Below, piece after piece: positions 16,651 to 25,026 of a stretch of DNA of 64,000 nt; within the stretch, counting starts at the first letter, position 1; each line of letters opens with the position of its first letter. The notes under the pieces are model-generated. The model searched no databases, was not told the origin of the DNA, and saw only the letters and a list, made by a program, of their open reading frames with translations. Where the stretch lies: NCBI RefSeq assembly GCF_013201665.1, contig NZ_CP053840.1:1550001-1614000 (forward strand), in the 5' to 3' direction. Source of the stretch: Arcobacter venerupis (lineage in GTDB: Bacteria; Campylobacterota; Campylobacteria; Campylobacterales; Arcobacteraceae). The position numbers and the translations under genes are program-made.

Positions 16651-19335
16651 ATGAAAAAAACAATTACAGTAATTGATACATTTGGATTTTTATTTAGAAG
16701 TTATTTTGCCCTTCCACCACTTAGATCAAAAGAGGGTTTCCCCACAGGTTTATTAACAGGTTTTATAAATTTTATAGCAAATATTGGAAAAGATTTCCAA
16801 ACAGATTATATAGTTTTTGCATTAGATGCAAAGGGAAATACTTTTAGAAATGACCTTTATGACAATTATAAAGCTCAAAGACCTGATGTTCCAGAAGATT
16901 TATTAAAACAACTTCCAATAGCTATTTCATGGATTGAATTAATGGGATTTAAAACGGCAATTAGAACAGGTTTTGAAGCAGATGATATTGTAGCATCAAT
17001 TGCACATGATGCAAAACTAAAAGGTTTGGAAGTGAGAATCGTATCTCACGATAAAGATTTATATCAATTAATTGAAGATGATACAATTTATTTATTTGAC
17101 CCAACAAAAAGAGTTGTTATAAATGAAGCAAAATGTTTAGAAAAATATGGAGTTCATCCATCACAATTTACAGATTATCAATCACTTTTAGGGGATAGTG
17201 CTGATAATATTCCAGGAGTAAAAGGAATTGGAGCAAAAACAGCAGAAGCTTTAATTCAACAATTTGGGACTTTAGAAAATATCTATGCAAATTTAGAAAA
17301 TATTGAGAAAAAAAGATGGAAAACTTTACTTGAAGATAGTCGTGAAATGGCATTTTTATCAAAACAGCTTGTTACTTTATCAAGAGATTGCCATATAATT
17401 GATGATTTGAGTAATTTTTTATTACCTGCCGAAAATCCAATATTGAAAATAAGCGATATTTTACATCAATATGATATGGCAAAAGTTCTTGATAGAATAA
17501 ACAAAAATGGTATGTCTTTTAAAACAGAAATTCCAAAAGAGATTGAAAAAAACGATAATATTGAGTATGTTTTATTAGATGATGAAAATAAATTATCCCT
17601 AGCAATAAATACAATTCCACGAGATGCAATAGTTGCCTTTGACACTGAAACCACAGATATTGATACACAAAAAGCTCAAATTGTTGGTTTTTCATTTGCC
17701 TATGAAAAGAATAAAGCTTATTATGTTCCAATTGCCCATTTTTATTTAGGAGCACCTGAGCAAATTTCAAAAGATGCAGCACGTCAAGCAATTACTCAAT
17801 TAAATAGACACAAATTAGTATTACAAAATTTTAAATATGATTATGCAGTTATTAGACACAATTTTGATATTGAGTTGAAACTATACGCAGATACTATGAT
17901 TTTATCTTGGCTTTTAAATACAAATGAAAAAGTTGGACTTGATTATCAAGTTGATAAATATTTTAATCATAAAATGATTTCTTTTAAAGATGTTGTAAAA
18001 AAAGGTGAAAACTTCTCAAATGTTGATGTTTATAAAGCTTGTGAATACGCAGCTGAAGATGCCTTGATGACACTAAAACTATTTAATAAACAATTAGAAA
18101 TTTTCAAAGAAAAAGAAGATGCAGATTTACTAAAACTTGCCTTTGATTTAGAATTTGAGTTTATTTATGTTTTAGCTGATATGGAAAATAATGGAATAAA
18201 AGTTGATGTTAATTTACTACAAGAGTTAAAAGGTACAAACAATAAATATATTCAAGAACTTACAGCAAATATCTATAAAGTTGCAGGTGTTGAGTTTAAT
18301 ATTAACTCTCCAAAACAATTAGGAGTTGTTTTATTTGAAACATTAGGTCTTGCAACATCTAAAAAAACAAAAACTGGTTATAGCACAGATGAAGCTGTTT
18401 TAAGTGGTTTGGTAAACGAACATGACGTAATTCCTCTTTTATTAAACTATAGGGAAGCTTATAAGCTTCAATCAACTTATATTGAGCCATTGTTGGAACT
18501 TGGATTAAAAAATGCAGATAATAGAATTCATACTTCATTTTTACATACAGGAACAGCAACTGGAAGATTAAGTTCAAAAAATCCAAATTTACAAAATATT
18601 CCAGTTCGAGCAGGAAGTGGTTCAAAAATTAGAGAAGCATTTATCCCAAAAGATGGATATAAACTTGTGGGAATTGATTACTCTCAAATAGAACTAAGAT
18701 TGCTAGCTCACTTTAGTGGTGATGAAGCCTTAGTTGATGCTTTTAGAAATGATTTAGATATTCACTACCAAACTGCGGTTAAAATTTTTGGACAAGAGCA
18801 AGCAAAAGAAAAAAGAGGAATTGCGAAATCTATAAATTTTGGATTATTATATGGAATGGGAAGTAAAAAACTTGGAGATACTTTAGGAATTCCTTCAAAA
18901 GAAGCAAAACTTTATATTGATTCATATTTTGAAGCATTTAAAAGTGTAAAAGATTATTTGAAATCAATAGAAGATTTTGCTCATGTAAATGGCTTCATAA
19001 AAACATTATTAAATAGAAAACGATTGTTTGATTTCGATTCAGCAAATGCAATGATTAAAGCTGCATATTTAAGAGAAGCAGTAAATACACTGTTTCAAGG
19101 AAGTGCAGCTGATTTAATTAAATTATCTATGGTTAAAATATATGAAAAATATAAAAATAATAATAATATGAGAATGCTATTACAAATTCATGATGAACTT
19201 ATATTTGAAGTTAAGGACGAATTTGTGGAAGAAATAACTAAAGATTTAAAAGAAATAATGGAAAATGTGTATAAATTAAATATACCTTTAAAAGTATCTG
19301 TATCTATTGGAAATTCATGGCAAGAATTAAAGTAA
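16651..19335 (+). CDS. polA: DNA polymerase I
   Basis: 894 residues. An in-frame ATG five codons earlier (16636) has no ribosome site, while AAAGAGA precedes 16651, so I use the later start. Residues about 1-290 are the 5'-3' exonuclease (ADNIPGVKGIGAKTA helix-hairpin); about 310-500 the 3'-5' proofreading domain with intact FDTETTD and an intact late YAAEDALMT; the rest is the polymerase with motif A IDYSQIELRLLAH, the O-helix region RGIAKSINFGLLYGMG and motif C QIHDELIFEV. It fills Okazaki gaps and takes part in repair. Both exonuclease domains look functional. Confidence 0.96.
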   Translation: MKKTITVIDTFGFLFRSYFALPPLRSKEGFPTGLLTGFINFIANIGKDFQTDYIVFALDAKGNTFRNDLYDNYKAQRPDVPEDLLKQLPIAISWIELMGFKTAIRTGFEADDIVASIAHDAKLKGLEVRIVSHDKDLYQLIEDDTIYLFDPTKRVVINEAKCLEKYGVHPSQFTDYQSLLGDSADNIPGVKGIGAKTAEALIQQFGTLENIYANLENIEKKRWKTLLEDSREMAFLSKQLVTLSRDCHIIDDLSNFLLPAENPILKISDILHQYDMAKVLDRINKNGMSFKTEIPKEIEKNDNIEYVLLDDENKLSLAINTIPRDAIVAFDTETTDIDTQKAQIVGFSFAYEKNKAYYVPIAHFYLGAPEQISKDAARQAITQLNRHKLVLQNFKYDYAVIRHNFDIELKLYADTMILSWLLNTNEKVGLDYQVDKYFNHKMISFKDVVKKGENFSNVDVYKACEYAAEDALMTLKLFNKQLEIFKEKEDADLLKLAFDLEFEFIYVLADMENNGIKVDVNLLQELKGTNNKYIQELTANIYKVAGVEFNINSPKQLGVVLFETLGLATSKKTKTGYSTDEAVLSGLVNEHDVIPLLLNYREAYKLQSTYIEPLLELGLKNADNRIHTSFLHTGTATGRLSSKNPNLQNIPVRAGSGSKIREAFIPKDGYKLVGIDYSQIELRLLAHFSGDEALVDAFRNDLDIHYQTAVKIFGQEQAKEKRGIAKSINFGLLYGMGSKKLGDTLGIPSKEAKLYIDSYFEAFKSVKDYLKSIEDFAHVNGFIKTLLNRKRLFDFDSANAMIKAAYLREAVNTLFQGSAADLIKLSMVKIYEKYKNNNNMRMLLQIHDELIFEVKDEFVEEITKDLKEIMENVYKLNIPLKVSVSIGNSWQELK

Positions 19336-19376
19336 GTTTAAATTTATAAAAATACTTAATATTTTCAAGATATGTT

Positions 19377-19405
19377 TTGACAAATTTTAAAATTTTAGTT
19401 ATTAT
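19377..19405 (+). promoter_or_regulatory. Sigma70 promoter ahead of the response regulator
   Basis: A perfect TTGACA (19377-19382), 17-base spacer and TATTAT (19400-19405), 37 bases before the ATG at 19443. It is one of the best -35 matches in the window, suggesting a steadily expressed regulator. Confidence 0.7.
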
Positions 19406-19442
19406 TATATTTTAAACCAAAATATTATTAAAGAGAATTATT

Positions 19443-20147
19443 ATGTTAAAAACAGTAAAAAATATTAGAAAACTTTACAATGCAAAACTACTTTTTATAA
19501 GTAGTGATGAAAAAATAAATGAATCAATTGGAAATGAATTTGATGATTATTTTAAAGAATTAAAAGTTACTTCAAATTTAAAAGATGCCTTAACACTTGC
19601 GTGTTCAAATAATTATGATATGGCTATTATAGATGCAGATACAGTAGGTATCTCTTTTTCAGAACTTTGTTCAGAACTATCAGCATTAGCTCCTTCATTA
19701 CCAAAAATAGTTGTTTCAGATGCTGATAATAATGAAAACATAGTTACAGCGATTAATTCAGGTGCTTATACATTTTTGTCAAAACCTTTAAGAGCAAAAG
19801 ATTTAAAACTAGCTGTTATTATGTGTCTAAATCAAACAAAAAGAGGTGATAAAATAGAATTCGAAAATGGAATCTATTTTGATGAGTATAGAGATCAATT
19901 TTTTAAATCAGGTGGAATTTTAATTGATTTTACAAGATTAGAAAAATCTTTTTTAAAATTATTAATAACTAAACGAAATGATATTACAGATTATGATATA
20001 ATAAAAGATGTTGTATGGAAAGGTAAAGATATGTCTATTTATACTATGCGAAATATAGTTAATAAAATTAGACAAAAAACATATTATGAAATTATCAAAA
20101 ACCACTCTAACAAGGGCTATACAATAGATATTCTTAAGTCAAATTAA
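19443..20147 (+). CDS. Response regulator with atypical receiver and winged-helix output domain
   Basis: 234 residues. The first 125 form a receiver fold: AKLLFISSDEK, DMAIIDADT (Asp64 or Asp66 as acceptor) and LSKPLRAKD with the conserved lysine. The usual acidic pair at the first strand is reduced to SDE, so phosphorylation may be altered. The C-terminal 100 residues read as an OmpR-type winged helix (FTRLEKSFLKLLITKRND, MRNIVNKIRQKT, GYTI at the wing). No histidine kinase lies nearby, so it is an orphan here. The following small genes may be read from the same promoter. Confidence 0.83.
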   Translation: MLKTVKNIRKLYNAKLLFISSDEKINESIGNEFDDYFKELKVTSNLKDALTLACSNNYDMAIIDADTVGISFSELCSELSALAPSLPKIVVSDADNNENIVTAINSGAYTFLSKPLRAKDLKLAVIMCLNQTKRGDKIEFENGIYFDEYRDQFFKSGGILIDFTRLEKSFLKLLITKRNDITDYDIIKDVVWKGKDMSIYTMRNIVNKIRQKTYYEIIKNHSNKGYTIDILKSN

Positions 20148-20186
20148 TTGTGTTGATTTGCAAAATCTAAATAAAAAAGTTATAAT

Positions 20187-20381
20187 ATGGAAGAACTGAT
20201 TGTTTCCAAAGAAGAATTAATCCAATTATTTGAGAGTCAAGTTATAGAAGATACGGGACGAGCTTGGTTAATGGATGGTAAAGTTATTGAAATAATAGCT
20301 TTACATGATATTGAACCAAGATTTCTTCAGGATGTTACTAATGCTAAGTTCTATAAACTAATAATCAAAGGTAATAAATAA
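20187..20381 (+). CDS. Small conserved-looking protein of unknown function
   Basis: 64 residues, acidic, starting MEELIVSKEELIQLF; I do not recognise a domain. A TATAAT lies directly against the ATG (20181-20186), which cannot serve this start unless translation begins further in; more likely the gene is read through from the response-regulator promoter 39 bases upstream of its neighbour's end. Its stop overlaps the ATG of the zinc-finger gene by one base, which supports it being real and translated. Confidence 0.6.
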   Translation: MEELIVSKEELIQLFESQVIEDTGRAWLMDGKVIEIIALHDIEPRFLQDVTNAKFYKLIIKGNK

Positions 20382-20653
20382 TGTCGCATTGCCCTTTCTG
20401 CAAAAAAAAGATTGCTATGAGTAAGGCTTTTTGCTCTAGAAGCTGTAAAGAGAATTATTTTCAATTAATAGCAATACAAGTACCAAAACCTTTTTTAAAG
20501 AGAATTTTTGTATTTTGTACACCAGAACAAAGAGATGCTGAAATAGAGAACTTTGCAAGTAGGCATGGCTGGAGATTAGATTTATTGAGAAACAAAATTG
20601 CTGAACTTGCAGTTGATGCTGGATATACAAAAGAAATAAAAATAAGTAGTTAA
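20381..20653 (+). CDS. Small zinc-binding protein
   Basis: 90 residues. CPFCKK and CSRSCKENYF give a four-cysteine zinc knuckle at residues about 4-23, similar to the MYND/YacG type of treble-clef finger. The rest is helical. The start overlaps the previous stop by one base (TAATG), so the two are coupled. Function unknown; the YacG (gyrase inhibitor) family is a possible relative but the protein is longer. A strong palindromic terminator follows at once. Confidence 0.72.
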   Translation: MSHCPFCKKKIAMSKAFCSRSCKENYFQLIAIQVPKPFLKRIFVFCTPEQRDAEIENFASRHGWRLDLLRNKIAELAVDAGYTKEIKISS

Positions 20654-20674
20654 GCTTAACTACTTATTTTTTTA
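20641..20674. terminator. Bidirectional intrinsic terminator (28-base perfect palindrome)
   Basis: The 28 bases from 20641 to 20668 read the same on both strands (arms AATAAGTAGTTAAG and its complement) and run into T-rich DNA. It spans the end of the small zinc-protein gene and lies just before the convergent lgt stop, so it serves both. Confidence 0.82.
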
Positions 20675-21467
20675 TTTTTAAATAAACTACTATACAAATC
20701 CCAAAAACTATCAATGATTGTAAAATTCCCATTGTAAGCCAATTACTATAAATAAATCCTAATTGAATATCTGGTTGTCTGAAAAATTCTGCTATTATTC
20801 TAGCTGTTGAATATAACATTCCATACATTAAAGCTAATTGTCCATCAAAAGTTTTTCTTTTTCTTAAATAAACTAAGATTACAAAAACTATTAATCCCTC
20901 AAGAATTGCTTCATATATTTGAGAAGGATGTCTTAATACTTGTCCTACATAAATTCCCCAAGGAATATCTGTTGCTCGTCCAACTAATTCTTGATTAAAG
21001 AAGTTCCCAAATCTTCCAAAAACATAGGCTGCTGAAATACCAAGTACTGCAATATCTGTTATAAACCAAAAAGAGATTTTGTTCTTTCTGCAAAATAGAT
21101 ACGAAGCTATAATAAAACCAAAAAATGCTCCATGATAACTCATTCCTGAAATTCCTGCATAAACTCCATCAATATATGGATTGAATATTTGCCAAGGGTG
21201 AGTTAAATAGTAGCTCGTCTGAGTATCATAAAATAAAATATAACCTAATCTTGCACCTAAAATTACTCCAATTTCTGCCCACCAAATATATGAATCAAAT
21301 AATTCATTAGATATTGGTAATTTGTCATGTTTTATAAACCATTTTGCTACAAATATTGCACTAATTAAAGCAAGCGCATACATTATCCCATACCAATGAA
21401 CTGCAACTGGACCTAAATTAAAAGCAATAGGATTAAAATGTGAATATATATTTTGCCAATATTCCAT
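20664..21467 (-). CDS. lgt: Prolipoprotein diacylglyceryl transferase
   Basis: 267 residues, polytopic inner-membrane enzyme that attaches diacylglycerol from phosphatidylglycerol to the lipobox cysteine. The family signature is clear in YVFGRFGNFFNQELVGR, with YGIMYALALISA and MSYHGAFFGF further up and the late STARIIAEFFRQPD. Seven hydrophobic segments can be picked out. The ATG shares one base with the stop of the upstream Fe-S protein gene, so the two are coupled. Its substrates include the lipoprotein encoded at 22.9-23.8 kb. Confidence 0.96.
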   Translation of the reverse strand: MEYWQNIYSHFNPIAFNLGPVAVHWYGIMYALALISAIFVAKWFIKHDKLPISNELFDSYIWWAEIGVILGARLGYILFYDTQTSYYLTHPWQIFNPYIDGVYAGISGMSYHGAFFGFIIASYLFCRKNKISFWFITDIAVLGISAAYVFGRFGNFFNQELVGRATDIPWGIYVGQVLRHPSQIYEAILEGLIVFVILVYLRKRKTFDGQLALMYGMLYSTARIIAEFFRQPDIQLGFIYSNWLTMGILQSLIVFGICIVVYLKIKK

Positions 21468-22759
21468 TAGTTCTCCAATGCTTCAGCTATTAGCTCAATT
21501 GGATTTTTAAATTGAACATCAACATCTGCCAAGAATAATGAGTTTGTAATTTGCATTCTACAGGCACTACATTCAGCACTTACAATTTGAGCTTTTGTCT
21601 CTTTTATCATTGCAGCTTTTGGCGCACCTGCTGCTTTTGCAAAACTATATTTTTCTGTTTGCATAGTAACTCCACCAAATCCACAACATCTATTTGGATC
21701 ACTCATTTCAGTTAATACATAATTTTGAGATAATAAACTTCTAGGTTCTTTCCAAACACCTTGCATTTTTTTTGCATGACATGGATCATGATAAGTTACT
21801 AATTGATCGAATTTTTTACCACTGTTAGCAAGTAAATTTTTTAAATTTGTACTATTTTCTAACCATTTTGTAGCCATAAATATTTTTTCAGACAATTTAG
21901 CAGCTCTTTTTTTCCATTCTGGTTGGTTATGGAAGTAATGTTCCCAATCTTGTTTTATCATCGCACTACATGTTGCTTCTGGAATAATTACAGCATCAAC
22001 TTGATCAATCCATGTTTCAAAATATTCGATATTTTTTTTAGCAAGATAATCAACTGTATCAAAGTCTCCTGTAAAATATGCAGGTGCACCACAACAAAGT
22101 TGTTTTTTTGGAATCATAATATCAAGGTCGAGTTTTTTTAGAATTTTAACTAATGAATCTCCCGTGTTAGTGTAAGTATAATTACTCATACATCCTATGA
22201 AAATTGCAACTTTATTCTTTTTAGTTTCTTCTATTTTTTTATTAGTTGCAGGAATATTTGCAGGATATTTATTTAAAAAACTTCTTGAATCTGCAAATGG
22301 TAAAACTCTTCCTTTTTTTACTATTGGAAGAGAGAATCTTGGAAGCGCCGATTGTTTTTTATCATCAAGTTTTAAAGCACATGTTTGAAATACCCATCCT
22401 AATTTTGATAAAAAATCCATAGTTCTTCTATGTCTTAATAAAAAGAAAAACAGTCTTTTATACCATGTAATACCAAATTTCTTTGCAATATCGCTTCTTA
22501 CTTGCTCAATTATCATATCTGTTGGCAAATCATTAGGGCATACTTCAACACAGTTTGTGCATAAAAAACATGACTCAAATATATCTTTTGCTGTTTTGTC
22601 AAGTTCTAGCTCATCTCTTTCATAAGCTCCTAATAAATCAATAAATCCTCTAGGACTGGTTGCTTCATCTTGATTTATATTAAAAATAGTACAAACGGGT
22701 TTACATTTTCCACATTTTACACAGTCATCTGAAATAGCTGTGTAATTAAATTTATTCAT
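21467..22759 (-). CDS. GlcF/HdrD-like iron-sulfur oxidoreductase (CCG domains)
   Basis: 430 residues from the ATG at 22759 (AAGG 6 bases upstream; a GTG two codons earlier is less likely). N-terminal two-cluster ferredoxin: CVKCGKCKPVC and CFLCTNCVEVCPND. Then two CCG domains with CIGCMSN-like IFIGCMSNYTY, LCCGAPAYFTGD, TYHDPCHAKKMQGVW and RCCGFGGVTM, the layout of the glycolate/lactate dehydrogenase Fe-S subunit and HdrD. It passes electrons between a flavoprotein partner and the quinone pool. No FAD subunit is adjacent, so the partner and donor are unknown. Confidence 0.85.
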   Translation of the reverse strand: MNKFNYTAISDDCVKCGKCKPVCTIFNINQDEATSPRGFIDLLGAYERDELELDKTAKDIFESCFLCTNCVEVCPNDLPTDMIIEQVRSDIAKKFGITWYKRLFFFLLRHRRTMDFLSKLGWVFQTCALKLDDKKQSALPRFSLPIVKKGRVLPFADSRSFLNKYPANIPATNKKIEETKKNKVAIFIGCMSNYTYTNTGDSLVKILKKLDLDIMIPKKQLCCGAPAYFTGDFDTVDYLAKKNIEYFETWIDQVDAVIIPEATCSAMIKQDWEHYFHNQPEWKKRAAKLSEKIFMATKWLENSTNLKNLLANSGKKFDQLVTYHDPCHAKKMQGVWKEPRSLLSQNYVLTEMSDPNRCCGFGGVTMQTEKYSFAKAAGAPKAAMIKETKAQIVSAECSACRMQITNSLFLADVDVQFKNPIELIAEALEN

Positions 22760-22863
22760 TGACACCTTATCTAACCTTTTAACTTTAAAAATTTTAATAT
22801 TTATAATAAAAATTTAATATACAAAAATAATAGTTAAAAGTTGTTAAATAGCTATTTTATAAG

Positions 22864-23847
22864 CTATGGCAATTGTGATTTTGCTTTGATTTTTTCTTCT
22901 AGATTTTTACTTGTTCTGCTTATTCCAAAATTTATTAATTCTAAATATTCTGGATCTAAAGTTAATAACTTTGCTTTATTATAGAGCTGATTTGCAACTT
23001 GAAGTTGATTATATGCTTCATTTATTAATGCTAAATTGTAAATAACTTCAAAACTTTTTCCATTGAATTCATTATCAAGTTTTTCAAGTTCAATTTTTGC
23101 TAAATCGAGATTTTTTGTTAAAATTAATTCAACAACTTTTTCAAATTTTTTTTCTTGTTCTTTTGAAAAAATTAAAGTTTCTTTATTTAATTCATCAATT
23201 ATTTCAATATCATAATAGACATAATGAGGTGAAATATCGTCTAAAATATCACTTGCAATATCATTTGCTATTTGACTATTTACTCTAAACTTATCACTAG
23301 TATTTGAATAAAAAGGATAAGGATGATAATCATAACACATACTGTCAAAACTTGATTTGTCATAAGTTTTTGCATAAATTAAGTTATTTGTTATTGGTTT
23401 AATTAATTTTATATTTGTTGTGACATTATATTCTCGTTTCTCGCAAGGAATAAGTCTTGTTCTATACTCAATGCACTGTTTTGACTTACTTCTTTCATCA
23501 TATCTATAATATCTACATCTTGCATAATCAACCTCGGTTCTATAATAAACTTGAATATCTAAAGATGAATTTAAAACTTCACCTGTGAGAATAGCATCTG
23601 TTCCAAAATCATTGTTTTTTAATTCAAAAACTCTTTTATTATCAATAGTTTTATTTGCGATTTTATCTACTAAACTAGCCGTTTGATTAACATCATCCCT
23701 ATAAAATCTATCAACTCTTATTGTATATATCTTATCTTTTTCAATTTTTGAAGGATATAAAGACTTTATGGTTAATCTTTTTGTACTACAAGCACTAAAA
23801 AATAGAGTTAAAACGACAGCTAAAAATATATTAAAAACAATTCTCAT
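22864..23847 (-). CDS. Outer-membrane or periplasmic lipoprotein of unknown function
   Basis: 327 residues. A type II signal peptide is plain: basic start MRIVFNIFLAVVLTLFF and lipobox SAC with Cys at residue 20. The mature part has many tyrosines and basic residues and a C-terminal helical stretch resembling tetratricopeptide repeats (YNLALINEAYNQLQVANQLY). I do not recognise the family. It is a single gene between the Fe-S protein operon and the divergent rraA. Confidence 0.8.
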   Translation of the reverse strand: MRIVFNIFLAVVLTLFFSACSTKRLTIKSLYPSKIEKDKIYTIRVDRFYRDDVNQTASLVDKIANKTIDNKRVFELKNNDFGTDAILTGEVLNSSLDIQVYYRTEVDYARCRYYRYDERSKSKQCIEYRTRLIPCEKREYNVTTNIKLIKPITNNLIYAKTYDKSSFDSMCYDYHPYPFYSNTSDKFRVNSQIANDIASDILDDISPHYVYYDIEIIDELNKETLIFSKEQEKKFEKVVELILTKNLDLAKIELEKLDNEFNGKSFEVIYNLALINEAYNQLQVANQLYNKAKLLTLDPEYLELINFGISRTSKNLEEKIKAKSQLP

Positions 23848-23969
23848 ATCAATCCTTTAAAAGAGTATTATATCTTATTTGTATAAATAAGCCAGATAGA
23901 GTTTTTTCAAATAAGAATAAATTAATACTAAAATGAGATAATAATGTATTTTATAAAAGGAATTTGATA

Positions 23970-24449
23970 ATGGGATTTTTCACAGCAGATTTATGTGATA
24001 TATTTAGTAAAAAAACAGAAGTTCTAGGTCCTGATTTTAACTCTTATGGGGGAAGTAAGAAGTTTAAAGGAGAGGCAATAACAGTAAAACTTGATAAAAA
24101 TAATAGAGATTTAGCAACACTTTTAAAAGAGAATAATGGTCTTGGAAAAGTTGTTATTGTTGATGTTGATATGCAATATTATGCTGTTGTTGGTGATAAT
24201 TTAATGAAATTCGCATATGAAAATAAATATGAAGGAATTATTGTAAATGGTTATGTAAGAGATACTGTAACTACAAAAGAGTTTGATATAGGATTACTTG
24301 CAAAAGGTACTTGTCCTAGAAAATATATTCCTATGCAAGATGCTCAAATTAATGTTCCAGTAATCATAGATGGTGTTGAAATAAACCCAGGAGATTATGT
24401 TTACGTTGATCCTGATGGAATAGTTATTAGTAAAGAGAAATTGGTTTAA
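23970..24449 (+). CDS. rraA: RraA-family protein (ribonuclease E activity regulator A)
   Basis: 159 residues from the ATG at 23970 (AAAGGA upstream); the open frame extends two codons further to a TTG. Signatures are TADLCDIF, FKGEAITVK, VVIVDVDMQYYAVVGDN and GIIVNGYVRDT. RraA trims RNase E activity in E. coli; in bacteria without RNase E, such as most Campylobacterota, relatives may instead act as 4-hydroxy-4-methyl-2-oxoglutarate aldolases, so the enzymatic role here is open. It is followed one base later by the GGCT-like gene. Confidence 0.88.
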   Translation: MGFFTADLCDIFSKKTEVLGPDFNSYGGSKKFKGEAITVKLDKNNRDLATLLKENNGLGKVVIVDVDMQYYAVVGDNLMKFAYENKYEGIIVNGYVRDTVTTKEFDIGLLAKGTCPRKYIPMQDAQINVPVIIDGVEINPGDYVYVDPDGIVISKEKLV

Positions 24450-24450
24450 T

Positions 24451-25026
24451 ATGTATCTTTTTGGATTTGGTTCTTTAATAAACCTAACAAGTGCACAAAA
24501 ATCTTTTAAAAGAGTTTTAACTCAAGATGATTTAATACCTGTAAAAATAAAAGGTTATGAGAGAGTTTGGAATGCAATAGAATCCATACAATTTGAAGAG
24601 AAGAAAGTAAATGGAGTTTTTTTAAATATTCAAAAAAATGAAAATTCTATTTTAGATGGAGTTGTAATTGAAATTTCCCAAGAAGAGTTAGATATTTTAA
24701 AATTAAGAGAAAAAAATTATTCTTGTATAACTATACAATCAAAAGATACTCTAAACAAAGATTTTAAAAGTGATTTAATTGCTTTTATGACTACAAATGA
24801 GAAGAAATTAGCAAAAGTAGGGGATTTAAATACTTTTATTCCCGCTAAATATATTCAAATTATAAAAGAGGCTTTAAAAAATTATGACGATGATTTTGTA
24901 AAAGGATTTGAAAAATCTTTAAAAAATTATCCTTTTACTTTAAAAGAAGGCTCATATATATTCACAGATCCTATACAAAATAATGTTGCAAGAGAAGGAA
25001 TAAAAAAACAAGATGAATCAAAATAA
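24451..25026 (+). CDS. Gamma-glutamylcyclotransferase-like (GGCT fold) protein
   Basis: 191 residues. The opening YLFGFGSLINLTSA is the glycine-rich substrate loop of the GGCT/ChaC fold, and LREKNYSCITI carries the expected acidic residue of the E-x-x-Y site. GGCT enzymes release 5-oxoproline from gamma-glutamyl peptides such as glutathione; this length fits the GGCT-like rather than the ChaC family. It sits one base after rraA and its end overlaps the next gene by 14 bases. Substrate unknown. Confidence 0.75.
   Translation: MYLFGFGSLINLTSAQKSFKRVLTQDDLIPVKIKGYERVWNAIESIQFEEKKVNGVFLNIQKNENSILDGVVIEISQEELDILKLREKNYSCITIQSKDTLNKDFKSDLIAFMTTNEKKLAKVGDLNTFIPAKYIQIIKEALKNYDDDFVKGFEKSLKNYPFTLKEGSYIFTDPIQNNVAREGIKKQDESK

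Noticed and set aside
20181-20186. TATAAT as the promoter of the 64-residue gene at 20187
   Set aside because: It touches the ATG, so a transcript from it would start inside the gene; read-through from upstream is more likely.
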